From Gardnerella vaginalis (GTDB lineage: Bacteria > Actinomycetota > Actinomycetes > Actinomycetales > Bifidobacteriaceae), in assembly GCF_001563665.1 (NCBI RefSeq), contig NZ_KQ961853.1:159029-223028 (forward strand): 64,000 nucleotides of DNA. The letters are read 5' to 3'. The notes under the pieces are model-generated. The model was not told the DNA's origin. It saw only the letters and a list, made by a program, of their open reading frames with translations, and ran no database searches. The stretch's first letter is position 1; the number at the start of each line of letters is the position of its first letter. Shown piece after piece: positions 38,928-48,618 of the stretch. The translations under genes were made by a program, and so were the position numbers.

Positions 38928-39590
38928 ATGGAAGAAACACATTACGATTATGAAACAAACACAGATTGCGAATCATATTATGCTAGCAACTCAGCAAACT
39001 ATGAACTCGACAATTGGGAAAAGTATATTTCAAACCAACTCTCGCACACAGCAAAATCTATGTGCGAAGAAAAAGATAGCAAGAAAATTGGCGCTCTAGG
39101 AGAATCATACGCAACATTAAAACTTATGCAAAAAGGATGGATACTTCTAGATCGAAACTGGCATTGCCGATTTGGCGAATTAGATATTGTGATGATAACT
39201 CCTCAAAAAATATTAGTTTTTGTAGAAGTAAAAACCAGAAGAAGCATTAAATGCGGAACACCAATGGAAGCAATAACTTATAAAAAATGTGTAAAAACGC
39301 GCAAAACTGCTATGAAATGGTTACAAGAAAATGGCTCAAAAATTTGCCACTACATCACAAGATTCGATGCAATATCTATAACAATTGCAACGAAAAACGT
39401 GAACAACAATGCAAATAACACAAAAATTATAAAAGAAAACGCTGTTATAAGCGAAAACACAAGCACAACCAGCGAAAACACAAGCACAACTAGTAAAAAC
39501 ACAAGCACAACTAACGAAAAGAAATTTTACGAAAACAATGAATCAATAGAAGAAAATATTCAATTCAAACACGTTCAAGGAGCATTCTAA
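38928..39590 (+). CDS. YraN family (UPF0102) endonuclease-like protein
   Basis: The core, residues 55-145, matches the UPF0102 restriction-endonuclease-like fold: 'GALGESYATLKLMQKGWILLDRNW' (in parts), 'FGELDIVMIT' and 'LVFVEVKTRRS', with the D and ExK residues of that fold present. Its function is not established, although it is often linked to DNA processing genes such as comM and dprA, as here. There is an extra N-terminal stretch of about 50 residues and a C-terminal tail with three copies of a 7-residue unit, SENTSTT, encoded by 21-bp repeats at 39450-39512. The stop codon overlaps the comM start (TAATG). Confidence 0.87.
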   Translation: MEETHYDYETNTDCESYYASNSANYELDNWEKYISNQLSHTAKSMCEEKDSKKIGALGESYATLKLMQKGWILLDRNWHCRFGELDIVMITPQKILVFVEVKTRRSIKCGTPMEAITYKKCVKTRKTAMKWLQENGSKICHYITRFDAISITIATKNVNNNANNTKIIKENAVISENTSTTSENTSTTSKNTSTTNEKKFYENNESIEENIQFKHVQGAF

Positions 39591-41422
39591 TGACGATCGG
39601 AAACGCGTTATCTGTAGGTCTTATAGGTCTTAAAGCATTTACAATACAAATACAATCATTCATATCTCCAGGTCTTCCAGCTTTTTCTATTATTGGATTA
39701 CCAGATACTTCACTTAGCGAAGCAAGAGAAAGAGTAAAATCAGCTTATCAATCATTGCATTGCGATTGGCCGGAATCACGAATAACAGTCAATCTTTCAC
39801 CAGCTTCTATGCCTAAAAGCGGATCTTCATATGATTTAGCAATTGCATCAAGCATTTTAAGCGCTAAAGGTATTATTCCTCTACAATCTTTAGACAATAC
39901 TGTTATTTTAGGAGAACTTAACTTAGATGGAACAGTTCTTCCAATTAACGGATTACTACCAATATCTTTATTTGCTCAAGAAATGGGAATAAAAAGGATG
40001 ATTATCCCACAAGCAAATCTTGATGAAGCTAATTTAGTAGACGGCATCGATGCAATTGGAATAAAACATATTCTTGATTTAGTTGATGAACTTCATGGAA
40101 AACTTGATTCTAAGAATAGAAAATATGCACAATTAAACAGAGAACGCGCATTACAAGCAACTGGAAACTCTTCATATGAGCACATACAAGTAAGCGAGCG
40201 CTGCAACAAAAATTTCAATAGAGGCGAAAATAATAGTAATAATTTCGACTATAGCAATAAAAATGATACTGAAAATCAGAAAAAAGCTGAGCAAAAACAC
40301 ACATCAGCGCAAAAATCAATTTTAGAATCAGATATACAACACTCTATTGGAGATATGTCTGAAGTTCTTGGACAAGAACACACAAAATGGGCTTTGCAAG
40401 TTGCAGCAGCAGGAGGACATCATGTTATGATGATTGGACCTCCAGGATCTGGAAAAACTATGCTCGCTTCACGCATGCCTGGAATAATGTGCCCTCTTAA
40501 TGAAAAAGAGCAGCTAGAAGTAGCATCTATAAGATCTTTATGCGGAACTTTACCATATTACGGAATTAGTGACATACCGCCTTTCGAAGCACCTCACCAC
40601 ACTTCTTCATCTGCTTCTCTTATAGGAGGAGGAACAGGAATCGCAAAACCTGGAATTATTACACGCGCACATTGTGGAGTTCTTTTCATGGATGAAGCAC
40701 CAGAATTTTCACCACGAGTTTTACAAACATTGCGAGAACCTTTGGAATCTGGATTCATAGCAGTATCGAGATCTAAAGGAACTACTTTTTATCCTGCAAA
40801 ATTCCAACTTATAATTGCAGCAAATCCTTGCCCTTGTGGATATGCATATGGAAACGGCGAAAGATGCACGTGCAAAGAGAAAGACAGAATACGCTATTTT
40901 TCTAGGCTTTCAGGACCAATTTTAGATCGAATTGATATTCAAATGGATGTGCCACCAGTTGAAAGAATAATAATTCCACAAAATACGCGCGATATAAGAT
41001 CAAACGTTGACAATTCTAATTTAAGCAATAATGAGAAAAATAATTATGAAACTAATAAATTAGAACAGCAAAGTTATATAAAACAAAATAACTTAAACAA
41101 TAATGCTCTCTACAATGGAAAGCCTATACTAACTAGTGCAATGATGCGGAAAAATGTTACAACAGCTAGACGAATAGCACAAGTTAGATTCGTCAAACAA
41201 GGCTGGAATTGCAACGCACAAGCTTCTGGTACATGGCTAAGAAAATATACTTCAAAACATGCTTTAATGCTTGTAAATAACGCTCTAGAAAAACATCAAT
41301 TGAGTTTACGAGGAGCAGATAGAGCATTAAGACTTGCATGGACTCTTGCAGATATTGCAGGTCACGTTTCGCCTGACGTAACAGATATGGCTCAAGCAAT
41401 TAGCTTAAGAACAAGGATATAA
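39590..41422 (+). CDS. comM: ComM/YifB family AAA+ ATPase (Mg-chelatase-like)
   Basis: ComM is a hexameric helicase that promotes branch migration during natural transformation in characterised species. The 610 residues carry the N-terminal Lon-protease-like domain ('GLPAFSIIGLPDTSLSEARERV' in parts, 'SSYDLAIASSIL'), Walker A 'GPPGSGKTML', Walker B 'VLFMDEAPEF', the metal-binding-like 'NPCPCGY...CTCKEKDRIRYF' region, sensor 'SGPILDRIDIQ' and the C-terminal helical domain. Two Asn-rich insertions (about residues 185-245 and 475-505) separate the domains. Translation is coupled to yraN and dprA follows, the common yraN-comM-dprA order. Confidence 0.94.
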   Translation: MTIGNALSVGLIGLKAFTIQIQSFISPGLPAFSIIGLPDTSLSEARERVKSAYQSLHCDWPESRITVNLSPASMPKSGSSYDLAIASSILSAKGIIPLQSLDNTVILGELNLDGTVLPINGLLPISLFAQEMGIKRMIIPQANLDEANLVDGIDAIGIKHILDLVDELHGKLDSKNRKYAQLNRERALQATGNSSYEHIQVSERCNKNFNRGENNSNNFDYSNKNDTENQKKAEQKHTSAQKSILESDIQHSIGDMSEVLGQEHTKWALQVAAAGGHHVMMIGPPGSGKTMLASRMPGIMCPLNEKEQLEVASIRSLCGTLPYYGISDIPPFEAPHHTSSSASLIGGGTGIAKPGIITRAHCGVLFMDEAPEFSPRVLQTLREPLESGFIAVSRSKGTTFYPAKFQLIIAANPCPCGYAYGNGERCTCKEKDRIRYFSRLSGPILDRIDIQMDVPPVERIIIPQNTRDIRSNVDNSNLSNNEKNNYETNKLEQQSYIKQNNLNNNALYNGKPILTSAMMRKNVTTARRIAQVRFVKQGWNCNAQASGTWLRKYTSKHALMLVNNALEKHQLSLRGADRALRLAWTLADIAGHVSPDVTDMAQAISLRTRI

Positions 41423-41595
41423 GTAAAACAAAACAGCGGAAACATACGACAGCTGAAACATAGAAAACAGCCAAAACAAAACATGCAAAAACAGTCGTCA
41501 TCGATAGCGTTTCTGCTAGACACAAACATGTAGATGCAAACTGGATGATACAGCAAAGGTATCTACAACAATACATTTAAAAACAAGGAAAAAAT

Positions 41596-43593
41596 ATGAA
41601 CACTTATAAAATAAATAATTTACGCACAAGGGTGCAAAAAACAGAAAATACTACAAAAGAATCATTAAATGGAAACAATTTTTGCGTTAAACAAAATAAT
41701 AATAGTCAAACAGATAATTTAAGCGAAGTAAAAGAATCAAGTTCAAATGATCTTTATGAAATTGACGCAGAAACGTTATCAAGAGCAATATTGACATTCT
41801 GCTTAGATGGAGCAGATGCAATTATGTATGCTTTAATACTTGGAGCACCAAACGCTTACGCAATAGTACAAAAATTACGTATGATTACAGCAATTTTATG
41901 CGAAAAATATGAATCTACACATAAAAACGACAATAAACAATTGAAACTTATACTGGATGAAACTCAAATAACGAAATCCAATACAAGCTTAGAAAATAGC
42001 GAACAGAATATAAACAATGATGAATCAAAGATATATAAACACGAAACACAAATATGTAAAAATTACGATTCTTCTACAGATAAAAACTCAAATAAAGAAT
42101 TTATTAAGATAATTGAAAGCAATCCTCATACTAATGTTTTAGAACAATACTTTTTACAAGGACTTTCATCATGGGGATACAACAATACTAAATGCTTATC
42201 AACTTTACATCGCTCAATTATAAAATGGTGTATGAGATTAAGTCATTTACCATCATGGAATATTCAGAAACTAACTTCATGGTTTACAATGAACAAAACT
42301 CAATGGATTATTTCTCCAAGCAGCTCTTATTGGCCAATTCAACTTCAAGACTTGGCGCTACACGGAAGATGGGCTCCACCACTATGCTTATGGGGATTAG
42401 GAAACCCTGGAGCTTTAATACAATGCAATCAACCTATAGCAATCGTTGGATCAAGAGGATGCGATGATTATGGACATGAAATAGCAAGAAGATTAGCATA
42501 TGAAAGCTCATTAAGAGGTCATACAGTAATATCTGGAGGAGCTATGGGAATCGATGCAGCAGCACATTGGGGCTCATTAGAATCACGCGAAGTTTGCGAA
42601 TCACAATCAACTACTTCTGGATCAACAATTGCTGTATTTGCAGGAGGACTAAATAATATTGGTCCTAGCTCTAATGCAAATCTTTTTGAAAAAATAATCA
42701 CAAATGGTGGAGCATGTATAAGCGAATTATGCCCAAATACAACACCGATTGCTAGAAGATTTTTAATAAGAAATCGCATTATTGCAGCACTCGCTTCTAA
42801 AGTTATAGTAGCTCAAGCTCGAATTAGATCTGGTGCACTTAACACTGCTTGCTGGGCAACAAATCTAAATCGTGAACTATATGCAATACCTGGAGATATT
42901 ACTAGTCCACATAACACAGGATGCAATGAGCTAATTAGCGATGGAAAAGCCATCATGATATGTTCTTTTGGAGATATTGAATCTATATACCCCAATAAGC
43001 ATAAAGCAAAACTAGAAGATTCAATTAAAAATAAGACTTTTAAGGCAAAATACCGCTATGACAGTAGCAATGATACAAACAGTAACTCGCATGAGAAAAT
43101 CAATAACGACACAAACAGCCACACAAACAACCACACAAAGTCTTGCAATAGCGAATTGATAAATAATTGTGAATCTAATTTCAAGAAAGAAACAAAAAAC
43201 AATGAAGAAAACTATTTTGAAGAATCTATAAATAATAATTTACAAAATTATATTTTGCACGCAATCAAACTATGCAAAAAACGTCACATGATTGCAAATA
43301 TGGATGCAATATACAACACAACTTTAGAAATAATAAAAGGAAAAGAAAATAGATTTGAGAAAAGTAAATCAACAACAGATTCTGAAATTGAAACACAGCC
43401 AGACTCAACAGCTATGCAAGACTCAACCCAGCCAGACCCAACACAGCAAGACTCAACAGCTATGCCAGACTCAACAGCAATTCTAAACTCAATGCCATCT
43501 ATTGCAGAATTTTCTGGAATAATAACTATGCTCGAAATAAATGGTTTTATTAAAAGATACAACGATAGCTTAATACTAACAAAGAAATCCTGA
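41596..43593 (+). CDS. dprA: DNA-processing protein DprA
   Basis: DprA loads RecA onto incoming single-stranded DNA during transformation. The Rossmann-like core is at about residues 235-460: 'PIAIVGSRGCDDYGHEIA', 'TVISGGAMGIDAAAHWG', 'TIAVFAGGLNNIGP', 'RFLIRNRIIAALASKVIVAQA' (in parts) and 'ELYAIPGDITSPHNTGCNELI'. At 665 residues it is far longer than the usual 300-400, because of Asn/Lys/Ser-rich N-terminal and C-terminal expansions; near 43400-43480 the DNA repeats a unit encoding DST with Gln, Pro and Met. A winged-helix-like end (about residues 640-662) is still readable. Competence in this organism is not shown. Confidence 0.93.
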   Translation: MNTYKINNLRTRVQKTENTTKESLNGNNFCVKQNNNSQTDNLSEVKESSSNDLYEIDAETLSRAILTFCLDGADAIMYALILGAPNAYAIVQKLRMITAILCEKYESTHKNDNKQLKLILDETQITKSNTSLENSEQNINNDESKIYKHETQICKNYDSSTDKNSNKEFIKIIESNPHTNVLEQYFLQGLSSWGYNNTKCLSTLHRSIIKWCMRLSHLPSWNIQKLTSWFTMNKTQWIISPSSSYWPIQLQDLALHGRWAPPLCLWGLGNPGALIQCNQPIAIVGSRGCDDYGHEIARRLAYESSLRGHTVISGGAMGIDAAAHWGSLESREVCESQSTTSGSTIAVFAGGLNNIGPSSNANLFEKIITNGGACISELCPNTTPIARRFLIRNRIIAALASKVIVAQARIRSGALNTACWATNLNRELYAIPGDITSPHNTGCNELISDGKAIMICSFGDIESIYPNKHKAKLEDSIKNKTFKAKYRYDSSNDTNSNSHEKINNDTNSHTNNHTKSCNSELINNCESNFKKETKNNEENYFEESINNNLQNYILHAIKLCKKRHMIANMDAIYNTTLEIIKGKENRFEKSKSTTDSEIETQPDSTAMQDSTQPDPTQQDSTAMPDSTAILNSMPSIAEFSGIITMLEINGFIKRYNDSLILTKKS

Positions 43594-43649
43594 CGTTAAA
43601 TCTAGAATATTTTGCTATAAATAATTCAATATTGTGAGAAAATAGAACT

Positions 43650-45752
43650 ATGCCATCAACTCTTAGCGAACAATCAACTACAAATAAAAGTTCATATCCA
43701 AATATTAAATCATTGCAATGCGATGTTGTGATTATTGGATCAGGAGCAGCAGGACTTTCTGCAGCTATTGGAATAGTAAAGTCAGATTCATATAAAAAAC
43801 TAACAGAAAATGGCAAAAAACCATCTGTACTTGTTATATCTAAATTACAAGCTTTAAGAGCACATACAGGATCTGCAGAAGGCGGAATAGCTGCAAGTTT
43901 AAGCAATATTGATCAAGACTATTGGCAATGGCATTATTACGATACTGTTCACGGAGGAGATTGGCTTAGTGACCAAGATGCTGCAAAAATACTAGCAAAA
44001 GAAGCATCAAAAACAGTTATACAACTGGAACACTATGGAGTTGCTTTTAGCCGCACAAACGATGGACACATAGCTCAACGAAATTTTGGCGGACACACTT
44101 CTAAATTCGGTCAAAAACCGATTCGTCGTGCAGCATATGCTGCAGATAGAATAGGACATCAAATATTGTATAGTCTATGGCAACAATGCGTAGCTGAAAA
44201 TATTAATTTTGCAGAAGAATGCTATGTAACGGATATTGCAATAAATCACGAGTCAAATAGAGTTGAAGGCATTGTTGCATACAATGAATCAAATGGCAAC
44301 ATTCTATCTATATCTACTAAATCATTATTGATTGCAACTGGCGGAGCAGGAAGACTTTTTAGTACAACATCAAATTCATGGGATTTAACAGGCGATGGAA
44401 TGGCTTTAGCACTAAAAGCCGGATTACAACTAGAAGATTGCGAATTCATACAATTCCATCCAACAGGATTATCTCACACAGGAATATTGATTTCTGAAGC
44501 AGCTAGATCCGAAGGAGGAATATTACGCAATTCTAAAAATGAAGCATTCATGAAAAATTACGATTCCATACACTCAGACTTAGCACCAAGAGATGTAGTA
44601 AGCAGAGCGATTATTTCAGAAATAGATGCAGGCAGAGGCGTAGAAGATACTCATAGCGATAACTTATCAAAAGATTGCGTATGGCTAGATATGACGAATA
44701 TACAAAAAGATCATATGAAAGAAGTTTTACCGCAAGTTCTTGAAACAATAGAAAAATACGGCAATTACGATCCATCTCATGATTTCATACCAATAAAGCC
44801 AACAGCACATTACACTATGGGAGGAATCCCGATTAGCTTAAACGGAGAAGTATATAAGTGGGATGGAAATCAAAAATCAGTTATACAAGGATTATATGCA
44901 TCTGGAGAATGCTCATGCGTTGGAGTGCATGGAGCGAATAGACTTGGAGGAAATTCTTTACTAGAAGCTTGTCTTTTTGGAACGAAAGCTGGAATATCAA
45001 TAGCAAATTCAATAAAAACTTCACAAATTGACTCTAAAAATAACTTGCAAAACAACACGACTGACAGCTTAAACGACAACTCTAGTTACAACTCTAGTGA
45101 CAACTCAACTGACAACTACTTACAAACAAACACGCAAACAAACAATGAGCTAAATAATATAAATTTTGAAACTGAAAATACTGAAAATACTGAAAATACT
45201 CATGAAATAAATAAATCATCTAATGAAGTACTTAAAAATCTTACATTTAAGCGAGCAAATATAATTCGTCATATGCTTAGCGAAACAAAAGATAAAACAA
45301 TAAATAACACAGTAGAAAACACAGAACAAAGCACAGAAAGTAATCCTTATGCCTTATTCACACAATTAGGGAAAGTAATGGAACATGCTATTGCTGTTAG
45401 ATGTAGTGAAAAAACAATTCTTGAAGCATTAAATTCAATTAGCGAAATTGAAAAAAACGCGAGAGAATTAAAACCACGCGACACTTCTCTCATATTCAAC
45501 CAAGAAATGACAACAATATACGAATTACAAAATATGATTACTCTTTCTAAAGCAATACTTTACGCTTCGTTAAATCGCCACGAATCACGCGGATCTTTCA
45601 CTAGGCTCGACTACCCTAATCACAATAACGCAATCCTTCCGCAGCATTCTTTTATTGACAATCAAAATAAAATATATAACAAACCTGTCAATATTATTGA
45701 TTTTCAACCGAATATAGATGCAACTAAAATTATTCTTCAAAATATCAAATAA
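43650..45752 (+). CDS. Fumarate reductase/succinate dehydrogenase flavoprotein-type FAD enzyme
   Basis: A 700-residue flavoprotein. The FAD motif is 'DVVIIGSGAAGLSAAIG'; 'RAHTGSAEGGIAAS' contains H72, at the position that binds FAD covalently in SdhA/FrdA and not in L-aspartate oxidase. The catalytic region is 'SEAARSEGGIL' with 'RDVVSRAI', and 'HGANRLGGNSLLE' with 'ESRGSFTRLDYP' also favour SdhA/FrdA over NadB. Between the FAD domain and the C-terminal helical domain lies an Asn/Thr/Ser-rich insertion of about 75 residues (about 455-530). No iron-sulfur or membrane subunit gene is adjacent, so its electron donor is unknown. A soluble fumarate reductase or a NadB-like role remain possible. 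Confidence 0.82.
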   Translation: MPSTLSEQSTTNKSSYPNIKSLQCDVVIIGSGAAGLSAAIGIVKSDSYKKLTENGKKPSVLVISKLQALRAHTGSAEGGIAASLSNIDQDYWQWHYYDTVHGGDWLSDQDAAKILAKEASKTVIQLEHYGVAFSRTNDGHIAQRNFGGHTSKFGQKPIRRAAYAADRIGHQILYSLWQQCVAENINFAEECYVTDIAINHESNRVEGIVAYNESNGNILSISTKSLLIATGGAGRLFSTTSNSWDLTGDGMALALKAGLQLEDCEFIQFHPTGLSHTGILISEAARSEGGILRNSKNEAFMKNYDSIHSDLAPRDVVSRAIISEIDAGRGVEDTHSDNLSKDCVWLDMTNIQKDHMKEVLPQVLETIEKYGNYDPSHDFIPIKPTAHYTMGGIPISLNGEVYKWDGNQKSVIQGLYASGECSCVGVHGANRLGGNSLLEACLFGTKAGISIANSIKTSQIDSKNNLQNNTTDSLNDNSSYNSSDNSTDNYLQTNTQTNNELNNINFETENTENTENTHEINKSSNEVLKNLTFKRANIIRHMLSETKDKTINNTVENTEQSTESNPYALFTQLGKVMEHAIAVRCSEKTILEALNSISEIEKNARELKPRDTSLIFNQEMTTIYELQNMITLSKAILYASLNRHESRGSFTRLDYPNHNNAILPQHSFIDNQNKIYNKPVNIIDFQPNIDATKIILQNIK

Positions 45753-45816
45753 TTTGCAACACGCCGAAGCAAAGTTCACAAAAAGGTGTTATAGTTCTAT
45801 CTGTTGCCTAAAATAC

Positions 45817-45907
45817 GTCCGGGTGGCGGAATGGTAGACGCGCTAGCTTGAGGTGCTAGTGCCTATTTGTTACAGGCGTGCGGGTTCAACTCCCGCTCCG
45901 GACACCA
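45817..45907 (+). tRNA. tRNA-Leu (anticodon GAG)
   Basis: Class II tRNA with a long variable arm. The acceptor stem is GTCCGGG/TCCGGAC, the anticodon stem CTAGC/GCTAG closes the loop TTGAGGT with GAG, and discriminator A73 is followed by an encoded CCA. Confidence 0.98.
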
Positions 45908-45934
45908 TACAGCGAGAGCTGATATATCAACGTT

Positions 45935-45969
45935 TTTAGCCTATTTTTACACCTTAAAAATAGGCTAAA
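45935..45969 (+). terminator. Terminator of tRNA-Leu
   Basis: TTTAGCCTATTTTT (45935-45948) pairs perfectly with AAAAATAGGCTAAA (45956-45969), 27 bases after the tRNA. TTTGTAAATAA follows. Confidence 0.88.
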
Positions 45970-46231
45970 TTTGTAAATAATGTGCAAAATTCTGTGATTT
46001 TATTTTTTCTTTATGCATATGCAACGATTAAATGCCATAAATTAAGCGTAAATTATGTAAGAATCCTAAGTATCACGCAAAATTAAACATTAAAGTCACG
46101 CGCAAAACAGAGCAATGCAAAACAGAGCAAACAAACGAGATAACAAAGTAATCAGCCAAAGATATCACAGCAAACATCAAGATATCAAGATTTAATCCAA
46201 AATATCAATAAATTCGAGGAATACCCAAAAA
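45970..46231. other. Spacer with a 15-bp-period direct repeat
   Basis: No gene is visible between the tRNA-Leu terminator and the 3' end of the GntR gene. GCAAAACAGAGCAA occurs at 46102-46115 and 46117-46130. The rest is AT-rich without a convincing hairpin. Confidence 0.6.
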
Positions 46232-46960
46232 CTAATTGATTGAGTGCAAATGGAAATGTATATCTCCATAATTCGGAGTATAAACAGCTACACAAAAAGC
46301 GATAATAGTTCCAAACTTATCTTTTACAACAGATTGAGCAACAAGAGCAGGAGTGCCTTCTTCAACTTCTAAAACTTCAGACATTCGATTACAAAGTTTT
46401 TCAACGTGAACTGAAATCTCATTTTCAGCAAGAGATATTGCATACGTACTAAAAAGAAAATCAGCTAAAGAAGATTCAGAAAAATCATGCGTTAAAATCT
46501 TAGGAAAACGAGAAGCATTTAAATACACTGTGCTGTAATGAGATAAAATATTATCAACATATCGCAATCGCTTTAAACAAATAAGATCCTCATCGGCATT
46601 CAAGCCTAATTGTAAAGCAGCTTCTTCATCATTTATAACATTATTTTCCAAAACCTTATATTTGATAGAACAACCAGAAGAACCACTTTCGCGATAAAAT
46701 CCTTGTATACGATCAGAAATAAATTCCCTATTTTGGCTATTTATTATCCCTTTAGCTCTGAAAGTACCTCTACCCTGCTCTCGAACAAGCAAACCTTCTA
46801 ATATCAAACTATCAACAGCATGCCTGAGCGTAATACGACTAACATTATATTGTTTGCAAAGCTCAACCTCTGGAGGCAACTGTTCTTCGGGATCCATAGA
46901 ATCTATGCGCTGACGAAGATTATCTCGAACTGCTATATATTTTGGCACTCCATCAGGCAT
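46232..46960 (-). CDS. GntR family transcriptional regulator, HutC subfamily (UTRA domain)
   Basis: The 242 residues hold an N-terminal winged helix-turn-helix ('YIAVRDNLRQRID', 'LPPEVELCKQYNVSRITLRHAVDSL' in parts, 'LLVREQGRGTF') and a C-terminal UTRA ligand-binding domain ending 'AVYTPNYGDIHFHLH'. I choose the ATG at 46960 because GGAGAG lies 7 bases upstream; a TTG five codons earlier is possible. Regulators of this group sense small sugars or sugar phosphates. It lies downstream of the ulaA-like gene on the same strand with a 266-base spacer, so it has its own promoter and may control that permease. Confidence 0.92.
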   Translation of the reverse strand: MPDGVPKYIAVRDNLRQRIDSMDPEEQLPPEVELCKQYNVSRITLRHAVDSLILEGLLVREQGRGTFRAKGIINSQNREFISDRIQGFYRESGSSGCSIKYKVLENNVINDEEAALQLGLNADEDLICLKRLRYVDNILSHYSTVYLNASRFPKILTHDFSESSLADFLFSTYAISLAENEISVHVEKLCNRMSEVLEVEEGTPALVAQSVVKDKFGTIIAFCVAVYTPNYGDIHFHLHSIN

Positions 46961-47226
46961 GACATCACTCTCCAATGTTTAATCAAATACAGTAAACAGA
47001 GCCTTTGCAATAACAATAAATCTAAAATCTAACAATCTTAAAAGTTAAAATCTTCTTAATTGCTTCACAATACTACAATAAACCGTTGCCACAATAATAA
47101 TCATAAGCGCAAAATAACGCTATACAATCAAAACAGTAACAACGGCTTTTGTTTATTACTATGTGAATCAATAGTATCAAAGTTACGGATACTTATTCAA
47201 GCAATATGAAAATCTTATGAAATAAT
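46961..47226. other. Spacer between the ulaA-like and gntR genes
   Basis: Contains a nested inverted structure: CCGTTG near 47083 with CAACGG near 47139, enclosing a small AGCG/CGCT hairpin. It may end the permease message or form part of the gntR leader. No gene is visible. Confidence 0.4.
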
Positions 47227-48618
47227 TTACGATTCTAAAACAACTTTTTCGATATTATTTTCTACTTTGCGGCGAGCCGTAATAAAAGAAACAACATAGA
47301 AAATTATTACTGAAACGATTACAGAAGTAACTAAGATAGCACGACCGCCAAAAACATTAGCATATCCAAGAGCTACACCAGTAACTCCATAATCAGCATC
47401 AGAATACGTTGAATTTACAGAACCTAAATCGCCAAGCACTGGCAAAAGCAACAAAGGTAAGAACGTGATAAAAATACCATTTACAAAAGATGCTATTACG
47501 CAACCTCTGCGTCCGCCTTGTCCATTTCCGAAAACTCCTGCAACTCCACCAGCCATAAAATGTGCAACAATTCCAGGTATTACAACTGTTGAGCCAGAAA
47601 CTATCATAATAATCATTCCAAGAAGACCGCCAACAAAGCTTGACAAGAATCCAATAAGAACCGCATTAGGAGCAAAACCAAAAGTCATTGGAGCATCTAA
47701 AGCTGGTTTCGCGTTCTTAACTAACTTCTCAGAAATACCTTTAAAAGCAGGCACTATTTCATCTAAAACAACCTTAACTCCTGCAAGAATAATAAACACG
47801 CCTGCAGAGAACGTTGCAGCTTTAAGAACTACAAATATAATAAAGTTTTGACCATGAGATAATTGACTTTCAATATATTGAGAACCAGCAAATAAAGCTA
47901 CTACAACATAAATTATTGCCATTGAAATTGTTATAAGAACTGTAGTATCGCGCAAGAAACCTAAAGCAGAAGGGAACTTAATATCTTCAGTAGACTTAGA
48001 TGGCTTCTTTTTAGAAGAAGTAAGTCGAGCAATTAGTGCTCCTAATGCAACTCCAGCAGATGCAGGATGACCTAAAGCAACATCGTCTTTACCGGCAGCT
48101 TTTGTCATAAAAGGCTGAACAATAGCAGGAGAAATAGTTATAAATAAGCCTTGAGCAATAGAGCCCCACAACAATACTTCCCACATTGCAAATCCAGATA
48201 CATTAAATATAACAGCAAGCATACTAGCCATATAAAATGCAACATGACCAGTTAAGTAAATGAACTTAAAACGAGAAGTTATAGATAAAACAATATTTAC
48301 AATCATTCCGAAGAAGAATATAAGAGCAGACTCTGAACCATATTTCAACAATACAGTACCAATAATCGCTTCATTATTAGGTACAACACCTTGTACTCTA
48401 AAAGCATGCTGGAACATACTTCCAAAAGGAGCTAACGAATCTGTTATAACTCCAGATCCTGCAGCTAATACTAAGAAACCAACTAATGTACGAATAGAAC
48501 CTTGCAAAATATCTGATATTTTCTTACGCTGTGCGATTAGGCCAATCATAGATATTAACGCAACAATTACTGCTGGCTGTCGAAAAATGTCAAGCAACAC
48601 AGATAGAACACCGTTCAC
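47227..48618 (-). CDS. PTS ascorbate-type IIC component (UlaA/SgaT family)
   Basis: A 463-residue permease with about eleven membrane segments and the UlaA patterns 'GFLVLAAGSGVITDSLAPF', 'MFQHAFRVQGVVPNNEAI', 'GHVAFYMASMLAV', 'GDDVALGHPAS'-like 'KDDVALGHPAS' and 'PGIVAHFMAGGVAGVFGNGQGGRRG' (in parts). UlaA imports L-ascorbate with phosphorylation by IIB and IIA partners; neither partner gene is adjacent, so substrate and coupling are uncertain. The start is a GTG at 48618 with AAGGAG upstream. A large inverted repeat lies about 90 bases upstream (48705-48737) and a GntR regulator lies downstream. Confidence 0.88.
   Translation of the reverse strand: MNGVLSVLLDIFRQPAVIVALISMIGLIAQRKKISDILQGSIRTLVGFLVLAAGSGVITDSLAPFGSMFQHAFRVQGVVPNNEAIIGTVLLKYGSESALIFFFGMIVNIVLSITSRFKFIYLTGHVAFYMASMLAVIFNVSGFAMWEVLLWGSIAQGLFITISPAIVQPFMTKAAGKDDVALGHPASAGVALGALIARLTSSKKKPSKSTEDIKFPSALGFLRDTTVLITISMAIIYVVVALFAGSQYIESQLSHGQNFIIFVVLKAATFSAGVFIILAGVKVVLDEIVPAFKGISEKLVKNAKPALDAPMTFGFAPNAVLIGFLSSFVGGLLGMIIMIVSGSTVVIPGIVAHFMAGGVAGVFGNGQGGRRGCVIASFVNGIFITFLPLLLLPVLGDLGSVNSTYSDADYGVTGVALGYANVFGGRAILVTSVIVSVIIFYVVSFITARRKVENNIEKVVLES

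Noticed and set aside
43650..45752. L-aspartate oxidase (NadB)
   Set aside because: The covalent-FAD His, the 'RLGGNS' loop and the C-terminal 'ESRGSFTR' favour SdhA/FrdA, although a NadB-like role is kept as an alternative.
38928..45752. New mobile or defence island around yraN-comM-dprA
   Set aside because: The order is a common chromosomal one, composition matches the neighbours, and no integrase, toxin or nuclease-effector gene is present.
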